DNA of 64,000 nt, taken from positions 2,559,846 through 2,623,845 of the forward strand of contig JACTAT010000004.1 of NCBI GenBank assembly GCA_014526335.1, written 5' to 3'. This document shows, piece by piece, positions 12,401-28,200 of this stretch (its first letter is position 1; each line of letters begins with the position of its first letter). The notes beneath the pieces are model-generated. The model had not been told where the DNA came from. It saw only the letters and a program-made list of their open reading frames with translations, and made no database searches. A program made the position numbers and the translations under genes. Source of the stretch: Chrysaora quinquecirrha (lineage: Eukaryota; Cnidaria; Scyphozoa; Semaeostomeae; Pelagiidae).

Positions 12401-15400
12401 ATACTATGTAGATGCGACGCGACTATCGAAAGGGTCAACGCTTTTAAGCTATACACAGTTGCCAAGGTCAGAGGCTAAAACGGAAAAACCAGAACAACGG
12501 TTTCATTTTAAAAGGAAAGAATGTGATCCTCGATATCTGAAAGAACATGTTTTGAGAAATTTTACAGGAGCGACTTAAGGTAATTCAATCGGAAACCTCG
12601 AATGAAAAACTGGAAATTTAATTGACTTAAAGGATAAAATGTACCGACAGGAATTGGAACTGATATCACATAAAACCAAATATATTTATTATCTTATAAG
12701 ACTTTGCGCCAAGAATAGTCATGATAATGATAATCGGTATTAATAGGTCTGTACCCCAAGAGGAAAAAGCTTTCTGCAGTCGACCCTTCTCGATCCACAG
12801 CTATCGTTTCTGGTCGTACTGAATGCTAACGAGAATGCTAAGAATTTCAGGAATACTAACCCTCGTATTCAGACCCCGTTTACACTATGCCGTTTTTAAA
12901 CGAATACGGTACTAAGTCATACCGGATCTTTAATTGAACTTCCAAGGGACATACGTTCCCTGGAATCAATTGTCATTTTTAAATCTAAATTGCGAGAACA
13001 TTTTTTATCAGAAGAAAGATTTTAAGATAGAGAACAATTAACAGACTTTTAATATTTCGCTTTTAATAATTTTAACTTCTTTCCTTTTCAGGTCGTACAC
13101 ACTTAAAACAGGGTCCTTATTGATAACAGCTCTTTTGTTGCTGACAAGGCAACCCTGTATAAATAAGTATTATATGCCTGACGTGGTGGTATTTTTGCAA
13201 ACTGTGGTGGATACGCAGTACTGTAGTGAGTTATTATATGCTTGATGTGGTGGTATTTTTGCATACTGTGGTGGATACGCAGTACTGTAGTGGGTTATTA
13301 TATGTTTGACGTGGTGGTACTTTTGCATACTGTGGTGGATACGCAGTACTGTAGTGAGTTATTATATGCTTGACGTGGTGGTACTTTTGCATACTGTGGT
13401 GGATACGCAGTATCGTAGTGGGTTATTATATGCTTGACGTGGTGATACTTTGCATACTGTGGTGGATACGCAGTACTGTGATGGGTTATTATATGCTGGA
13501 AGTGGTGGTACTTTTGCATACTGTGGTGGATACGCAGTATCGTAGTGGGTTATTATATGCTTGACGTGGTGATACTTTGCATACTGTGGTGGATACGCAG
13601 TACTGTGATGGGTTATTATATGCTGGAAGTGGTGGTACTTTGCATACTGTGGTGGATACGCACTACTGTGGTGGGTTATTATATGCTTGACGTGGTGGTA
13701 TTTTTGCGTACTGTGGTGGATAATTATTACTGTGGTGGGTTATAATACGCTTGATGTGGTGGGTTATTATGTTTTATGTGGTGGATTTCGGAAATTCATA
13801 TCTATGGATGAAAAAGTATAGTAATTTGGTAAACGTCGAGCAATTCAACTAATAACTGCATAATCAACTCGAGGAGTTGGCATGACGTAATCTGTGCTGA
13901 TGTAAAACTCGAAATCGGTAATACAATTAACAGTTCTTCGACTGTCAATTATCCTAGCATTCACATTAAGCTTAAGAGATAATGAATCCACTAAAATAGA
14001 TCTTTATTATACCCACAAGGATTAAGACAAAGACATTTCTTTTTAAAGCCTGTTAGAAAAACAGGCATTTTCTTAATTGAGGATCAACAAGAGATTTTTT
14101 TGAGATTAGAATGTTCGCAAAATGCGATTGTGATTAAGAAAAAATACGGTTGGGATCGTTGGGATAGAGATAAAAAATCAAATTTTAATTACAAAAAATC
14201 ATTGTAGGTCTATTTCCTGCAACGTTAAAAGGTGCTGTGGTGTTCTGGTGTAATCTAGCTGACTCGTGGTGTGAGGAGTCCAATGTGGTCAGGGTTCGAG
14301 CCCAGCCACGGTAGCGTCATAGCCAGGGTAGAGGTCTCGATTAGTTAACTTACTACTGAGAGGAGATACTACCGACCGACACTTAAACACCATTTCACCT
14401 TCACCCTTTCACCCACAACGATCGCAAGCTTAAGAACCAAGGGCCAAGTCGAAATTTGTCCTTTTGCGCCAGCAACGCAACACACTGCAATGCATGGGCC
14501 TAAATGAAGAGCTGAGCGTTGAACGACATTGGCGAAGTTTTACAAAGGCTGTACGCAATCTCAATTTCGCTACAAGGCTTAGGCCCTAAAAAAATGAACT
14601 GAACATTTCACTTAAAATCATCCAAAATTGAAGTTCGGTGAAAAATCCAGCTCATTTTGCCATCTAGTTCAGTCACTGAACATTGTTCAGTGAATGTTTT
14701 ATCTGAGTCAAAAATGTTTGGCGAACAAAATTTGTTCAGTGGTATGTTCAGTTCATTTGGCCATTCAACTGAGCAAACACCGAACATTTATCCGATATAC
14801 GCATGTACTCGGCAACATTTTTATCAATTTTTCTATTACAAATTTCGAATTTAGCGACAAAACAACTGCATGAAGAAAAGGCTAAAAGTGTTGAGCAAAT
14901 GTTCAGTTCATTTGGCCACTCGGCACTGAACATGTTGTTGTTCTTACTTTATGTTAAGCAGGCTATTATTTCTAGCTTTTTCAGCTAATTTAGGCTTACT
15001 GTGCTTTGCATGCCGCATCCAGGCATGGGACCTCCAGGTTAACGTCCCTTTCAAAGGACCGCAGGGGAGTTGTTTAGTCGTCCATCTGAAAAGTCACCCA
15101 TCCAGATGCTGACCTCACACGACCAAGCTTAACTTCAGCTGTCTAACGAGAACTGACTGAAAAGCTTGACCACCGGCTCAACAAAAGTGTAGAATGCTCA
15201 CATAGTGTAGAACATTTAGTGGCATGTTCAGTTCATTTGCCAAGGGCCTTAGAACTTACATATGGAGATAAAATATTTGCAGACTAACCTCTCTCTCTTC
15301 GGATTCGGCCTTAGCTTCGATTTCTTTCCAATGTTTCTTGGTGCTTTTAGCATCAGGTTTAGCGTGTTTGATTGGTTCTATTCCCTAAAGAATAAGCAAA

Positions 15401-18400
15401 TGCACAGTTAAGAATGTAAGTCAAGTGGACCAGAAAACCCTGCTTGAAAACACTCGCTGTTAGCTCTATGGTAGGAGAAAGCATGATTCCTGTATGTCAA
15501 AGGAAACTGCTACGTTGTTCACTTTTAGGCTTTGGCCAACGATCAAACATTGCTTGTGAAACATTTGATATTTGCTTTACAAACAATGTTTGACCGTTTT
15601 GCACAAACAAGCAAAAAAATGTTGGAAAAGCAATGTTTTGTGACGTGGCCAAACATTTAACGTTTTCTTTAAGAAGCAAATTCCAGATGTTTGATGAACA
15701 ATGTAATAAGGTCCTACCACTAAAGGCTAACTAATAAGAAACTCATGACCGATTTTTCTTGGAAATTTGGAAACCTATAATTGGTAGTAATGAAACATTC
15801 GTTTCACTAATTTCGGACCATTTGTTCGCAACACATCGATTCATTTTAGGATATCTTTGAAATTAAAAATTGACCTATAAAGCGTTGTTTTGCCATGTGG
15901 CCAAACGGCCAAAAGATATGGGTTGCGAGTGGTGTTGTGACGTTTTAGAAAACGATTTCAATGTATTGAAGAAGGATATTGCATCTCATATAAAATGGCT
16001 GCAAACTTGGCATTTAGCCGCACACATGAAATATAAAGGTACGCTGTAAAAAAGAAAACAAATACCCAAAAAGGCTCTGGACGAACGATTTACTAATGTT
16101 TGTAAAAAAATTTGCTTATCCGACAATGTTTGACCGTTTGGTCATGTCACAAAACATTCTTGACAAGCAGATTTCGCTTGGTAGTGTTTTCACAAAGTTG
16201 ATGCTTGGTGTTAGAAAATGTTTGACGAACAATATTTTGCGAGGTGGCCAAACGGTAAAACATTTTGCTTCATATGCAAATTTCAAATGTTTGACAAATA
16301 ATGTTTGATCGCTTGGCAAGAGCCTAACAATAAGAAATACGAGAAATTGAGATTAACAGCGGAAACATTGCCGGGCATGCTGAAAACTATTTTTGTCTGG
16401 CACTCCTCAGAGTTTTGACGTCAGAAACAAACCTATTGACTGAGGTTGAATTAATACCCATATGTACCCAATAAACCATTTCAACTAAGGGCCTCGTTTT
16501 CGAAGAATAGAAAATTATGTGATAGAAATATAAACTTCGGATTCAAATCCAGCACCTTCTTTTTAGTGTTGAGGCACATTATTACGCTTCTAGTCCTTAC
16601 GATATTGATTCTATAGCGATTAGAAGTTTGAAAATTTATAAGGGATTTGACCATGTAAAATGATTGAGGGTGTAAAATTTCACCACAGCGATTTTTAACG
16701 GTCAAATCCTTTATAGAATTTCAAACTTTTAACATCTATAAAATCAATGTTCCAAGAACTAGGAGCATAAAACTTTGGCTCAACGCTAAAAAGAAGGTGC
16801 TGAAATGGAATCTGAAGTCGCAATTTCTCTATGACCTAATTTTCTGACGTGGTATAACTTCTGCTTCACTCAATTGTTCAGTCTGTTTCTGGCGTTTATA
16901 CTCTAAGGAGTGTCAGACGAAAAAAGCTTTTAAGTATGTCAGACACTGTATTTCCGCTGTTTATCGTTATTTTGAGATATTGTACTCAAAAATTAAACAC
17001 GAGGAAACAAAACGATGAGCAATATTTATAGATACATTGATACAAACAATGCATTTTAACAAACATTAAACAAAACAATTAAAAACAAGAAAACACAAAC
17101 AATACTACATAAAAACATATAACAAATGTTCGGAATAAGAACGTTAGAAGTGCAAACGTTTATTACAAGTGAAGTACAATGTTAGGTTTAATATATTAAT
17201 ATATGCCATTGTTTAATAATTCTTATTGTCAAGTGCAGGTGCTTGATAGATGTGTTAGGCTTTCTGATAATTTTATCTGGGCTTTACGTAAGACAGTGTG
17301 TACCAGTGGTGCGTTTTATCTAGATAATAGAATATACTGATGTGAGAAATGGTGTGCGTTTTAATCTAGTTATATTAGCCATAAGTTTAAGATACCTTGG
17401 TTTCCACTAAAACAAATGCTTTCGATCCCATGGAATGCTAATCGAATGCCTGTTATCGATCGAGCGGAATACGGGCAGAAATGCTCAAAGAGGACCTGAC
17501 CTTTTCCCATCAAATCGGTCGACACGCTCAAATCAGACGAACTAATCCATCTATCAAATGTAATCGAAGGACTACACTTTTTGTAAGAAACGGGAAATTT
17601 TGATCTAGGCTGGCTGTTCTTAAGTTAATTTCCTTTTTTGAGCCTGAAATGTTCTGTTCTTCATTCCTGGGTTACTTAGACATCTATATTTTTCAGTGAA
17701 TGTCTGTAGTGGCACTAGCTTTGTGTAAAAATGAAGCATGCTTTTCCATTTCTTTCTCTGCTTGCTTTTTACGTTCAGGCTGACTGTCTTACTTACATAT
17801 TTAGCTGATATTCTTAGGGCTTTTGAAATTGCCAGCCTTTGCTTGTTCTTAATTTGTTTTTTAAAATCAGGGCAAAATCCAGGCTCGTGTTCTTATAAAA
17901 TTGTTCTCATAAAAAAATGAGTGAATCAACCAAAGATATGATAGAAATTGCTTGAAATCTCCGTGAAAACAGACGCTGGTGAAAAGCATCCAGCGAAAAC
18001 ATGGGTTTATTCTGTCGTAAATTGAAACAATTATTTTAGTTGAAATTGATAAGGCTCTCGATCGGCCGGGTCGAATTCGCTTGATTCGACACAATAATTA
18101 CGCGTAAAATCTGCATTATGAACCGTCAGGGATTGTTGCTGTTCAGATGCAAACCAGTCCCAAAAAGGAATAATAGGCCTTGAGTTTATACATGTACAGG
18201 TTGACTAATGTTAGGAACAAATCTTTATAAACAGAAAATAATGCGAGAGTGATGTCTCGAGTGGGTGGAATTTTTAGCTTGTTTTGAAATTTTGGAAATT
18301 TCGCGGGGATTTAATTTCGCAGACAAGCATATTTTTGGAATTTCGCGGGAACCCATTTTCGCGGATGAAAGGAGTTTCGACTTTTCGCGCGAACTTGACC

Positions 18401-21400
18401 AAAATCCGCGAAAACCGCGAAAATTAATTCACGCGAAAATTAATTCACTCAAGGTACTCAAAATGTGAAATTTCTTATTTACAAAAAACTAACAGAACTA
18501 GAAAACTGAGAAAAAGAAAAGGATTCCATTTCAAAAAAAGACAGTCAATTGATTGTAAAAAATAGACCACAAACAAGCCTGAACGGTGGCGATGAATATA
18601 AAATATTAAATTAAGTATCCAAAAAAAAATATGTACAGTTGATAAGAAAATTAGACCATGTTGAAAATAATCTGAAGGAAACGAAAAACAGCAAATATTT
18701 CGCAATATCTTAAACATTAGTGGAAAAAACAGAAATAGAAACATTTGAATAACTTACTAATTCCATCGCTTCATCAGCACCAATTGTTTCAATCTGAAAA
18801 ATAATTTGATTTTATACAATAAAAACAAATGAACCGAGAAGATTAAATGAAAAAATAGAATGTTTTAAAATAGAGTAAATTAAAATGAACTGAAATTACC
18901 ACAGCTAAAATTAGAATAGAATAAGACAAAAAATGAAACAAATACATTTAAATGAAACATAAATAAATAGAATAAAAAATTAAATACAACAAAAAAAAAT
19001 AAAATAAAATAAAACGAAACAAATAAAATAAATAAAGCAAAAAATTAAACAAAGTAATATAAAAGAAAATATAAAATAATTCAATTGAATAAAGCAAGTA
19101 AAACAAAAGGTTTTAATAAATTAGATAAATAAGATGAAGATGAAAAATGATCAAAAAATTTAAAATTGAATTAGAAATTATATTTCAATGATTTATATCA
19201 TGGTTGAGTTTATTTTATTTTATTTTATCTTGTCCTATTTCATGTCATTTTCTTTTGATTAATTTAATGAAATTTAATATAATTTTATATTATTTCGAAT
19301 TTTCTTACTTAATTTATATCATTTTCATCAATTAAATTATAGAGTTAAAAAAGATTATCTTTAGCATCATATATTACCTTATAAAAAAATTCAGATAAAT
19401 AACATGGCATTGATTCGATCAAACAAAATTAAATTAAAGAAATAAAAATAGCTACTGTGGAGGTGGAACCTCCTACAAACTTAGGATCAATTTTAATTAT
19501 CATCACTCACATCATCATCTGTATTAACTTCATCATAATCATGTTCAGGATCATCATAATCATGCTCAGTTTTTGATTCAACAATTCCTGAAACAGTTAT
19601 TTAAAAATAAAAATAAAAATAAGCATTTAAGATAATGAAAGCTAAGGAATTTCGAGGCTGGAAAAAATCACTTATAGCTTTTTCCTCGGACGATCCAATC
19701 ATTGTAGGTACATACTTTTTTGAAGTATTTGTCATGAATGGCGTATGAAGTTAAATTTAAATTAAACGGCGTATCAAGAGGAGAGCCTTGGGCGATGGCT
19801 TGGAGTGTTCCTCCGCAATTTCATTGAGCTCTACAGCTCAGTGGAATCGACGCTGCCTTTCTAGTTATGGAGCTCAGGCTCGAATCTATACTTTTGTGGT
19901 ATGGTACACTCTTTTTTCTTTATAAGAATGCAGTCTATAAGAATATTCAGGCGCCAAATTGCCAAAAAACAATGGAAATTTAAGAATAACAATGGAAAAG
20001 TTCAAGCCTTGGCAAAAATAAGGATATTCTTATAAAAAAAAGAGTGTATGCCACTTGTGGAAAAACTTTCAAAAGAATAAATTTAACGACAATATTGAGA
20101 CTCGAAAATGTCAAAATTTACGAATTAATTAAGAATAATAGCCAGGCTTAAATTTCATTAACCGTTTAAGCAATAAATTTTTTCAGCTAAACATGTCACC
20201 CGACCTTATTCCAGGAATATTCCTGTAAACACGTCTTTCAACGAGTTAAAGCGTGATCAGACCCGCTCCTGCTGATTTGCCACCCCGTTTACACGATACC
20301 GGTATACGAAATGATATCAGAAATAGATTGCAACGGATAGGCCTCCTGTCTACCGATAGAGTCACTTTTACTATAGTCTACCACACAGCCAAGACAGTAG
20401 GAATATCAATAGTTAATATCCACTTAGAAAAGAATGTATCTTTGTGTTTTGATTTTCGTGCCTCATCAAAAGCAAAGTGATTTTCCCAACGATTATCGCA
20501 ACGTTTTATACTGGATAGCTTCACCTTAGTCAGCTAGGAACACTAGACAGAACGGGAGACAGTTTCCCAAACGAGCTACCGTATCCCGATCGAGCGACAT
20601 ATTTTATAAAAGTTTGTTTTTGAAACTTGCGTCTCCCGATCAAGCGACAGTGTCCGGTTTGGGAGACAAGGAGAATATTTAATGTTTGATTAAAACAATA
20701 TAAAGCCACAAAGGACAAAATAAAAAATATAGGAGTATTCGTATCAGCATACGGTGATGGGAGCCACGTAGTACAAGGCTTGGTGAATAGAATGCGTATA
20801 GAAGCAAGATCGAAGTGATGTATGAATTGAAATTATTAGGTTATATTCCCCTAAGATTCATCAGCTGTCCACCTGTACTCAGCGTTTTGAGGGATTAAGT
20901 AAAGGACGCTTTGCGAGTACAGGCCTCTCAGCGCCCACTGAATCAGGCCCTATCGTCAGGGCATTTTTTAAGGGGGTTTTTGGGGGCAATTGCCCCAGTA
21001 GGCCCTTCTTCGTGCCCCAGAAGTTAAGAAAAAAACAGCTTATTAAAAGATGGGCCCCCTTTTGGTCGAAATGATCTTAAACACCAAAGAATAATTCTTT
21101 GTGGACCATGTGTTAACTGGGCGTTGAATATGTTCTGACAATTTTTCTTTCATGATGCTTGGTCGCTTGTAACTCTATATGTGAAGAATAAGAAATAGCT
21201 ATATACGAAGTATTCAGCAACTGTTTTCCTACCTGCCGTAGATTTGCCATCACAAGACAGTTCCCGTCTTCGTGCATCATTCAGAATATCGACAATCAAT
21301 GTTGTAAACTCAGGTCCTGTGAAACGCGCAAGCTTCTGGCGACCCTTTAATATAAAATTGCATGATAGATTAAGTAAATGTCAGAAAAAACATCCATAAC

Positions 21401-24400
21401 CAAGCAAGTTAGAGTTGTTTTGAAAAGAGAAAAGTTGATAATTTCACCAGCTAGCTCATTCTTAAGTTTGTACGCGAACGCAACTGGCTGGGGTTTGCTT
21501 TCGAACGAGTTTAGTTGAATTGAAATCTCCAAGTTTCATCTGATGTAGAGTCTGTGAATCAGTGACCAAATTCGTGTCCAGTGTCATGTGAAGCTCCCAG
21601 GTTTTGGGAACCAGAGCTGATTGGGTGACAGCACTTCCTGTTGTTGTTTGTATCTGCTCCGGCCATAAACTTACTATTAGAAATGGCCCTACTGAGGCAT
21701 CAGGAACTTATTTCTTCATATTCTTGAAGAAATTGAAGAAGGCACTTGTTATATTCTGACACCTCACAATCAAAGAAAGAATTATCCCGAGCTGTATTTT
21801 CCACATGTAGACTGTAAACATTTATCTGCACACGCAAATCGTATAGCAGTACAGATTTCATTGCCTGGGCCATCTGCCGACGGCTCTAATTTCTGATTCT
21901 GTTTATTAGACCACTTTAATTTCCTCAATTTTCCCTTGAAACTTTGAGACAGCTGAAGTTAAGCTTGGTTGTGTGAGGTCAGCATGTGGATCAGTGACTT
22001 TCAAGATGGATGAATAAACAACTCACTTTGCCGTCCTTCGGAAGGGACGTTAAACTAGGGGTCCCATGCGTGGATGCGGCATGCATAGTAGGCCTAAATT
22101 AGCTGATAAAGCTAGAAATAATAGCCTACGCAAAACAAAGTTACAACAACAACAATAACAACTGAATAGACGGCATGTTTGATGATTAATTTCCTCTTTC
22201 AAATAACATAGAACATCCTTCGATATTCACTCAGAAGACTCAATTTTAAGCAAGCAATCCTTTCTCTGCAGTAGCAATCGACCGACCTTTTAAACAACAC
22301 AAAGGAAAAATTGGGAAACATGCTAACAGGCGAAACTACTCGTTGTGGAATGCTGACATCACTGGCATTGAATTATCGGTCGGATGCGCAGACTCTACTT
22401 GAGAAAATATTTGGAGATTATTCAACTCAGCTCGCCTGGAAGCAAACACCAATTGAAGCTGCACGCAGGCTACCCCATTTTCAAACGCCAGACGCGTTTC
22501 GGCTAATATTTTGCAACTTGATACTTTTAGAAATTGAAAATAAAAAAGGGTCTTACCTGATTTCTCGTTGAGGTGAATGCAGGATTAACAGGAAGAAATG
22601 GAACAGTGGTATGATCCGCTACTAATTTACGATGATGCTGAGTTGCCAACCATACTACGAAATTAAAAGCAAATTTGAAAGCACAAACGTTACTATTTTT
22701 CACACTCGTGAGTCAAAGGAGGAGTGAAAAGTGATGCTGCTTTTCAACGAAAGGCAAGCAGGATTGAAATTTTCAAAATCTCAGTAAATTAAGTTATCGA
22801 CGCTAAAATCGTGTAAAGCAACCAAACCTTGAGCCATGGCCAAACGATCAAACATCGTTGGTCCAAAATTTGTAATTTGCTTATCAAGCAAAACGTTTGG
22901 CCGTTTAGCCACGTCCATTGCTCGTCCAACATTTTTCTTTGCGTCAAGCAAAAAATTGTTTTTGAACTTCCTAAATAACACTACGCCAAAGATTTTGTTA
23001 CTTTTGCTTTACAAACAATGTTTTTAGACGTGGCCAAATGGTCAAACATTTGTTGTAAAGCAAATTTAAAATGTTGGACCAACAATATTTTTATCGTTTG
23101 ACCAGGGTCTTAGTATGGATGCCAAGTTTCACTGTCCTACCGTAAGCAGTATCAATTTTATGTGCGTTAAAAGTTCCCGATGCCGTTTGGGCTTTGACAA
23201 GTGACTAGTGAAAAGTGAAAGTGACTAATGGTGAAAAGTGACCAGTGGTGAAACTTTTGTAGTAGCGCTAGTGAAAATTTGCACCTACAGTAGACTCTAT
23301 GAGCCCGTTTACACGAACCCGGGTTGGCTCTCAACCCGGGGCAGCTCGTTGCTTTATAAAAAGGTTTGTGAGTGTTTACACGAACCCGTTGTGGCTTCTT
23401 CCACAGCTGGCAGACTCAGCCCGGGTCAGCTTGCTGTTCCTCGCATGCGTTGGGGTCTGGAACCCAGGCGCCAATTTGGATGTGTAAATCAAAATTTTTA
23501 TAGTCCATTTGGACTTTATAATCTTTCAGACATTTCACAAGGTGTTCCACCCTCTTACTTGTCCACTGCCACCATATTTTTCTGTCGCTTGACTTCGTTG
23601 TCGCCATATTGTTGATATAAAAAAACAGAATAACGCATGCGCTGAATTTTTGGCGCGGAAAAATGACCCTGGGTTAAGTCGACCCGCCTTCACATGAAAA
23701 AGTTTACAAAAAGGTAACCCGTTTACAAGGGTCAACCCTACCCTCGAGAAGGGTTACCCGCCTAGGCGGGTTGACCCGGGTTGACTGCTATGTTCGTGTA
23801 AACGCTTGACTGGAGAAGGGCTGACCCTCTGAGGCGGGTTGCAGTCAACCCGGGCTCGTGTAAACAGGCCCTATTTCGGCGGTTTTTAAGGTCTAATACG
23901 ACGAGTTCGGTATCGAAAAATCTATCTTGAAATTTGGAAATAAATCATGATATAGAGAAATAAACAGATCAATGAATACATAATTCAATGATTTAGGCCC
24001 TGGCCAAATTAACTGAATATTTCACTAAACATTAGCCCAGTTCTCATGCAGTTATCTTGGCGCAAAATTCAAGATTTCAAATAACGAAAATTAGAAAGTT
24101 GCCACCAATTATAAGCGAACATCGGATAAATGTATAGTATTCGTTCAGCTGAGTGGTCAAATAAACTGAACATATCACTGAAAAAAAATGTTTTCTCCAA
24201 ACATTTTTGTGTACGAAGAATGAGTACACTATGTGAGGGGTTCGATGTAACGCACACACACACACACACACCTACCAACCCACGGATAGACGGAAATGTG
24301 TAACAAAAGATCTAGCAGCGAACAATGAGTACAGAAAGCCCCGCAACAATGGTCGAAACTTTAGATCTTGCGGCAAACAATCGGTACATAAACGCCGCTA

Positions 24401-25165
24401 CAATGTGATCGGAACAATCAACGCAATGACTCATTGTTGTTTATTTCAAAACGATTGGAATATTGCCACATACGTCAACTTTTGCCAATAACAAGCATTG
24501 CAAACATTCTTGACACTGTGATCAAGGAAACTGGGCCGAGTGCGGCCATTTCGAAAACGATTTGTGTTCGAGGGACTCGAAGGAACGGGGTTACTATAAC
24601 CACAAGCACTACCAGGATCCCCACCATCATCTTCATCATTAGCAACGTCATAATCATCATCATCATCATTATCAACGTTTAGGACTGACGGACTGACCAA
24701 CATTTATCCGATTTGAGGGGGATGGAAAACAACTTAAGGGTGTAGTAAGAGGTCGTTTGTTCAAATATTGGCATGTTTGAGACTGATAATGACAATTCGA
24801 GCCGGCTCGTTGCACTAAATTTACGCTGTCGAATGACCCTGACTCTCTATCTTGTCTTCAGCTATTTGATGGGTTAGAGCAACGCATACACGCTAAAACT
24901 GTAACATTCGATGAAGCAGCGAACAATGAATGCAAAAGCGCTGCTACAATGGTGAAAACAATAGATGCAAGGCCTCTTTGCTGTTTAGTCACCAACGTCA
25001 CACATGCACACGACATCACGAGTAAGGAAACTAAGGCGAAAGGCAGAAATTTCAAAATGGATGGTTCCAGACTATTGTGCGATCAGTCAAGTCAAGCTTA
25101 CGATCAATCCAAAGTCAAACCCAACCCTACCACGGCCATCCCCAACCATTATCTATCATCACCCA

Positions 25166-25218
<53 letters not shown>

Positions 25219-28200
25219 AGAAGATCATCATAATCATCATCGTAATCATCATCATCATCACGATTATCATCATGCATACTATTATTATCATCGCCATCAT
25301 TACCATCTCTGGCCTGCTCAGCGTACCAGCATTCTTCGTACACAGCGACAGGCGCCCTATCTTTTATTCCAATCAAACATTCATTGAACAGTAACTGAGC
25401 AAGATGGCCAAATGAACTGGATTTTTCAATGAACTTCAATTTTCGATGATATTCAGTGAAATGTTAAGTTAATTTGTCGAGGGTCTTACCTGCATCGTTT
25501 TCTCTTCTATCTACTTCATCGTATACATCAGATGAAATTTCTTCAAACAAGCGATCACTGAGCTAAATGAAATACAAAAGCACTTCGTTGAAATCAATGC
25601 TCAAAAGGAAATTTATAGATGTCAAAACTACATTGTCTATCCATTTTAAATCCAACTAACGAATATTTCAGTCGAAAGAATTTTTCTTACTTCACAGCTA
25701 CTTGAGCTAATGCTAAATATCTTGAACTTAGGCATGAATTTGGCAAGGCTATTCTACGAATAATAATGGTCGCAGAATTGGAGGAATATGCTATATGGTA
25801 ATTCGACTATATAGGTCTACTTACCGACTCCAATTTTAGCCTTGCTTCTTGAGCAAACGGTGTCGTTTCTAAGCCCCTAAGAATTTAAACAGACCAGAAG
25901 ATCAGGCTAAATTTCAAAATACAAATTACCATTAACTGTGGTTCCAAAAAAAATCCATCAAGATTCTGTCACAGGACAATACTTTCATGAAAATCATTGG
26001 GCTTCGGAGGTACAGTAGTTATTCGATTATCCGACCCCTCGATCTTGATTTCGATTATCCGGTCCGTCAAAAATATTCAACTAAGAAATCGTTATGCAAC
26101 GAATATTCTATTTTTCTAAATTTCAAAATACAAATTACCATTAACTGTGGCTCAAACAAAAATCCATCTACAAGCAAGATTCTGTCACAGGACAATACTA
26201 TCATGAAAATCATTGCGCTCTGGAGGTAATGTGAAAATCAAGATGCAATGCAGTTGCACAGGGTAAATCATGCTATTCCGATTTATGATGACATATGACA
26301 TGCAATAAATTTTAGATTGTGCAGGAATTACAGCGAGGATCGTTTTCAAATAATTGGCAGAGCTAGATCCTTGTTTCAGCTCAGCGTTTTCGAATCTGTC
26401 CACATCAACGAAACCAAAACGCCGGCTCTGTGTAGACAGAAAGAGTTCGTTTTCTCAAATTGACCCTTCAATTAATTCTCATTGGTCTTCCCGCCGCGTC
26501 CCGCAACCTGATTGGTGTTTAAAACACTATGCCAATTCTGCTTCTCTTTCTGATTGGTGCATTTCGAGCCACATCTGGGTATAGATTCCACCTTTGTCAA
26601 TTGTTACAGTCTGTTTCTGTTGTTTATACCCTGAGGAGTAACAGGCAAAAAAGGTTTAAGATCAAAGTTGCTTCCCCTTTAATCGCAAGCTCTAAGTCTT
26701 CAAAGACAATTCAAATGAGCTCAAAAAAATTCCTTACCAAATAGAGCGATTAACACTAAATTCGGCCTCAAAAAATCCTCCATACAGAAAAATTATCCAA
26801 TTTCACATACCTGTCTGCTAACGCTGGTATGAAATAGTTTATTCCATTTCTATGATCTAAAAAAGGAAACGTTACTCTAATAAATGATTCTGACAAATAA
26901 TAAAGAAAAATGGGTGTCCAGAGAATCAGTTAACTTTAAAACACAATCATTAGTTGAACAAAAGCAAAGAAAAATATACATTATGTGTTCCCCAATGCTG
27001 GTGTGTTAGAAAGGGTCGAGGTCTCGTTAATTGATATACTTCTAAGATCCTAGCCACTGGCGCTAAACACACAATGTCATCTCTAATTTCATCACCTTAA
27101 CCTGTGTTGAAAACCCTCTCTATTTTCGTGCAGGACGGTTTTTTATGAATCCTAATACACGCAATTTTTTTTATAAGCAACTTCACTCGGCCTTAGTTCA
27201 AAAAGTTGCTTATTTTTGGACCTTTTATGGCCACCTTTTAGTAGTAAAAGTTGCTTAGTAGTTGCTTAATTTTAACTGTATCGTTTTGCCCTAAGAATAG
27301 TATAGAGGCTAGAAAAACAGCAAAATTTAACATTGAACATAAAATGACTGGAGTCATTTCTCCCTGCTGATATTGTTACCATATAGAGACTTTGTATTGA
27401 AAGTTAAACGGAAACCCGACGGCAAATGTATGGAAATAGCTTCTATGTTGATCAATGCTCGATTTTTTTTATCAATCGTTGGGAGATATAAATTATCAAA
27501 AATTAAAAAAAGTTGCTTAGGCTTTTTTCCTTTGGTAATAGACGTTGCTTAAACTTCTAGGCGGTCTACATCTTGGTTGCTTATAAGCGGTTGCTTATAA
27601 AAAAAACTGTGTGTAGTTGAGAATGCGAAGGACCAGACTACAAGGATACGTTTTCAAAAAGTTGTGTTTCTAAAAACTGCGTTTTCAAATTATTCCACTC
27701 TGGAAACCGTTTTCAGAAGTTTGCATTCTAAGTAGCAGCTTTCCGGTGTTCATTTGAAGCGCATCCATGTAGACGATAGGCAGAATTAGGAGCCCGACAG
27801 GATAAAGGTTCAATACACTTTTTTTAATAGCAACCGCTCAATAAGCAACTAGGGCTGAACTGACCTTAACATTAAGCAACTTGAGGGCTCAATTGAATAA
27901 CTGTAAGCAACTAAGAAGTCAAACAACCAAGCTTATACGCTTTCTTGTGTTAGGAAATTGTTCTTCGTTCTTATGTTTTGCATGTTGAAGCTCGTTAGCT
28001 AACGTTTTTCCACTTACTGTCTCCCAAAAGTCATGTTGTAGGCCTAACAGATGACGATTTTGACCCGCGAAGTCAGGGGTGGTTAGTAGGTACAAAAAAT
28101 GTTAAGCAACGTTTAAGCAACTTTGAGGGCTGAAATGTCCAAAATTTTAAGCAACTTTGGGGGTTGGACGAAAGTCAAGTTGCTTATTAACACAAAAAAC

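Noticed and set aside
23238..23615. 125-codon plus-strand frame as a gene
   Set aside because: It lies within the GTTTACACGA inverted-terminus element and has no recognisable domain.
25004..25439. Histidine-, isoleucine- and aspartate-rich frames
   Set aside because: By-products of the (CAT)n microsatellite.
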